Assembly (NCBI GenBank): GCA_963851045.1
Contig: CAWKNC010000002.1
Span: forward strand, 1,674,001-1,738,000
Length of the DNA: 64,000 bases
DNA from: WHSW01 sp963851045
GTDB taxonomy: Bacteria > Actinomycetota > Thermoleophilia > Solirubrobacterales > 70-9
Direction of reading: 5' to 3'
How positions within the stretch are numbered: the stretch's first letter is position 1; each line of letters opens with the position of its first letter. Both the position numbers and the translations under genes were made by a program. Under the pieces are notes generated by a model. The model had not been told where the DNA came from. It saw only the letters and a program-made list of their open reading frames with translations, and did not search any database. Shown here piece by piece: positions 61,686 through 64,000 of the stretch.

Positions 61686-63313
61686 AGCACGCCCGCCGCA
61701 CTCGAGCGGGGCTCGCCGGTGCGAACGTCGACCAGGTTTTCGACCTCGAGGGGATCGCGCTGGACGTCGTAGAGCTCGTATTCGGAGGCAGCACGTCCGT
61801 CGGGATCGAAGTAAAAGGCGTACTTGCCGCGCTCGGTTCGGATCGACCGGATCCGGTTTGGCTGTCCCGGCGCGTTGCGGGTGGCGGTCCCGGCCTGGTG
61901 GTCGTCGTAGGTGAAGTGGATCGCGTCCTGCACCGACGCAGCCGGTGCGGGATGGGCGGTCACCGGCGTGAAGTCTGCCTCGGTGTCCTCGGCGCGAGCG
62001 GGAGGGTCCGCTGCGGCGGCGAGAATCGGCGTGAGATCGTTGCCCCGTAGCTCGGCCGGGACCTCACGGCCGCCGAGCCGCAGCATGGTCGGCAGCACGT
62101 CCACCAGGGATGCGAGCGCCTCGGTGCGCTTCTCAGACCCGAACAGCCGCGGGTTCGAGAAGATCAGCGGAACGTTGATCGTCTCCTCGTAGACGTTGAA
62201 CGTTTTCTGGCGCAGTCCTCCGTGCGAGAGCCCCATCTCACCGTGGTCTGCACAGCGAACCACGACGGTCCGAGAGCGCAGCGAGCCGGGGTCATCTGGG
62301 CTGCCGAGCGCATCGACCAACCGTCCGAGCTTGGCGTCGACCAGGCGGTGCAGATGCGCGTAGAAGTTGACGTAGTCGAGCTGCGCCTGGCGGTCGCGCA
62401 GCGGCCCCATGTACGCGGTCATGCCCATCTGCATCAGTGAGTGGACCGCGGGCTTGGACGCCAGGTCCTCGTTGATCGTCGGCGGTAGCTCGACACCCAG
62501 ATCGCGAAACTCCCTGCGGTCATAGCCGCCGCGCTCGTAGGACGCCGGGTAGCCAAGGACGTCGTGAGGGTTGACGAGCGAGACAACAAGGCAGAACGGC
62601 TCGGGCAGCTCCTCGCGCCCGAGCCAGGCCTCGGCCTGGCGCGTGTACACCTCATCCCACCCCTCCCCGTCCCCGGCATTTCCGCCGCCGAAGTGCTCGG
62701 CCTTGGCGTTCTCGCCGGCGTCCGGTGCCTCCCAGTCGGCGAAGCCGTAATCGCGAGCGATCCGTTCACCGTCAGCGTGGGTCCAGCCACCGAGGAGGCT
62801 GCCTTCGCCACCGCTCGGGTGGGTCAGGTGCCACTTGCCCTTGTAGGAGACCTGGTAGCCCGCCTCCTGCAGCAACGAGGCGAGGTTCGACATGCCGGGT
62901 GGGAGCACCGCCTCGTTGCCCCGGCTCGAGTCAAGGCGCAGCGCTCCTCGCAGAAACTGCGTCAGGACCCGCCGCGGTGGCGCCTGTCTGCGTCGCAGGA
63001 TCCGCGCCATCGTCGCGGCAACCGCGGGCGCGTTGCGCGGATCGGGACGCAGGTCGGCCGCGGTGAGCGTCAGCTCCACCCCGTGCTGCGCCGGATAGCG
63101 GCCCGTGAACAGCGTCGCGCGGCTGGGCGAGCACATCGCCGTGTTACAGAAGGCGTTGTCGAAACTGATCCCCGTACGGGCGAGCGCCGCCTCGTTGGGC
63201 ATCAGCTCGGCCAGCCATCCGGGATCGTCCGGCCAATGCCGGGGACGGCGCTGCTGGTCGGTGATCACCAACAGCAGGTTTGGCGGCCTAGGTGATGTCG
63301 ATTGAAAATCCAT
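61604..63313 (-). CDS. Sulfatase
   Basis: About 569 residues from ATG 63313; the frame is open to 63364 but this start gives NLLLVITDQQRRPRHWP close to the N-terminus. Sulfatase signature CSPSRATLFTGRYP: the Cys would be converted to formylglycine. The metal and substrate sites include GKWHLTHPSG, NPHD, and ADHGEMGLSHGGLRQKT. There is no signal peptide, so it is likely cytoplasmic. No formylglycine-generating enzyme gene is in the window. It overlaps the convergent hydrolase gene at its 3' end and is divergent from a TetR gene. Confidence 0.9.
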   Translation of the reverse strand: MDFQSTSPRPPNLLLVITDQQRRPRHWPDDPGWLAELMPNEAALARTGISFDNAFCNTAMCSPSRATLFTGRYPAQHGVELTLTAADLRPDPRNAPAVAATMARILRRRQAPPRRVLTQFLRGALRLDSSRGNEAVLPPGMSNLASLLQEAGYQVSYKGKWHLTHPSGGEGSLLGGWTHADGERIARDYGFADWEAPDAGENAKAEHFGGGNAGDGEGWDEVYTRQAEAWLGREELPEPFCLVVSLVNPHDVLGYPASYERGGYDRREFRDLGVELPPTINEDLASKPAVHSLMQMGMTAYMGPLRDRQAQLDYVNFYAHLHRLVDAKLGRLVDALGSPDDPGSLRSRTVVVRCADHGEMGLSHGGLRQKTFNVYEETINVPLIFSNPRLFGSEKRTEALASLVDVLPTMLRLGGREVPAELRGNDLTPILAAAADPPARAEDTEADFTPVTAHPAPAASVQDAIHFTYDDHQAGTATRNAPGQPNRIRSIRTERGKYAFYFDPDGRAASEYELYDVQRDPLEVENLVDVRTGEPRSSAAGVLQRELDERLELAMAECETAPSTAAASA

Positions 63314-63347
63314 ATTGAGTATTGATTCTTGCGGTACCGTATGGCAA

Positions 63348-64000
63348 ATGGCGACGCAGGTCAATGAGGCCTCCGGCGGACTCGTGGGCTACGGCTCCGA
63401 CGAGGCGCCGGGAACGGCGCTGCCGACCCCCCCGACCCAGGCGCGCGGGTTTGACAAACGCGACCGGATCTACGCCGTCGCCCTTGCGCGCTACGAGTCC
63501 GACGGGGTCGCCGCGACCCGGGTCGAGGACGTGATCGCCGGGGCCGGGGTCAGCTGGGCGACCTTCTTTCGCTACTTCCCGCGCAAGCAGGACGTGCTGA
63601 TCGAGCTCGCCGCCCGCCACTTCGGGCGCAAGGTAAAGGGGGTCGCGGAGGAGGGCCGCCGCAGCAGGCTGCGGACTCGCACCGTCGTCGAGCGTTCGTT
63701 CGCGGCGCTTCTGACACCCGACGAGGCGTCGTCGGAGCTTCACAACGCGGCCTTGCTCGAGGTTTTCGCTCACCCGGCGCGGTTTGCAGCTCTCGTCGGC
63801 GACGGCCATCCTCAGCCTGTCGTAGGTCTTGTCGCTGGCCTGCTCGAGCGAGCGAGCGAGCGAGGTGAGCTTCGCACCGGGGTGGACCCCGGGGCGGCGG
63901 CGCTCACGGTCGTTGCCGGGGTGCTCTTCCCAGCGATCCAGGCTGCGGCGATTGGCACCGACCCCGGGCCGCCGATGCGAACAGCGCTCGGTCTCGTCTG
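63348..64000 (+). CDS. TetR family transcriptional regulator (truncated by window edge)
   Basis: ATG 63348, open to the end of the window (217 codons). After a Gly/Pro-rich N-terminus of about 35 residues comes the TetR DNA-binding domain: DRIYAVALARYESDGVAATRVEDVIAGAGVSWATFFRYFPRKQDVLIELAARHF. The ligand domain follows. Only 34 bp separate it from the sulfatase start, and this AT-rich stretch must contain both promoters and probably the operator. It is the natural regulator of the sulfatase gene. Confidence 0.88.
   Translation, partial: MATQVNEASGGLVGYGSDEAPGTALPTPPTQARGFDKRDRIYAVALARYESDGVAATRVEDVIAGAGVSWATFFRYFPRKQDVLIELAARHFGRKVKGVAEEGRRSRLRTRTVVERSFAALLTPDEASSELHNAALLEVFAHPARFAALVGDGHPQPVVGLVAGLLERASERGELRTGVDPGAAALTVVAGVLFPAIQAAAIGTDPGPPMRTALGLV

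Overview
The window is a GC-rich, gene-dense bacterial chromosome segment with short intergenic gaps, frequent GTG/TTG starts and many 4-nt stop/start overlaps. The gene content points to an actinobacterium, most likely of the class Thermoleophilia (Solirubrobacterales-like): PucR and PadR regulators, class III cyclases, HD-GYP proteins, acyl-CoA/CoA-transferase enzymes, no outer-membrane genes, and a tilS-hpt-ftsH-fol housekeeping block. The lineage is inferred from content; no rRNA or tRNA gene is visible to confirm it.

Left part (1-14.5 kb, almost all minus strand): truncated lysS, then dus/coaX and greA. After a plus-strand GST-fold gene comes a long minus-strand block read from 14.4 kb down to 3.95 kb: coiled-coil protein, SDR epimerase, PlsC-type acyltransferase, SCP2-like protein, HTH-cyclase fusion, tilS, hpt, ftsH, a small secreted Cys protein, folP, folB, folK. 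folE is absent from the folate cluster.

Middle (14.5-34 kb): a nucleoside phosphorylase; a three-domain secreted peptidoglycan hydrolase; a methyltransferase; a PAS/degenerate-GGDEF/HD-GYP protein behind an unusual repeat-hairpin element; a sirtuin paired with an HAD-crotonase beta-oxidation fusion; an acyl-CoA dehydrogenase behind a 20-bp palindrome; a Bcp peroxiredoxin; two tandem cation exchangers; and a lipoprotein.

Signalling and lipid region (33.6-45.3 kb): a translationally coupled operon of a GET3/ArsA-type ATPase, a 72-aa Cys protein and a zinc-ribbon/class III cyclase/AAA/TPR protein that carries one frameshift; ferritin-like protein; PucR regulator divergent from a fatty acid desaturase; EVE and DUF2203-like genes; a roughly 400-bp convergent gap rich in hairpins; AI-2E-family membrane protein; SDR; cold-shock protein.

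Right part (45.4-64 kb): accessory metabolism. MFS exporter beside a TetR remnant, CoA-transferase, ZIP transporter, SDR, cytochrome P450, RTX-repeat secreted protein, an M19-like secreted peptidase gene with six single-base indels, flavin monooxygenase, alpha/beta hydrolases, asparaginase, cupin, an intact GGDEF/HD-GYP protein, a sulfatase and a divergent TetR regulator that runs off the end. Together these suggest oxidative lipid or xenobiotic catabolism.
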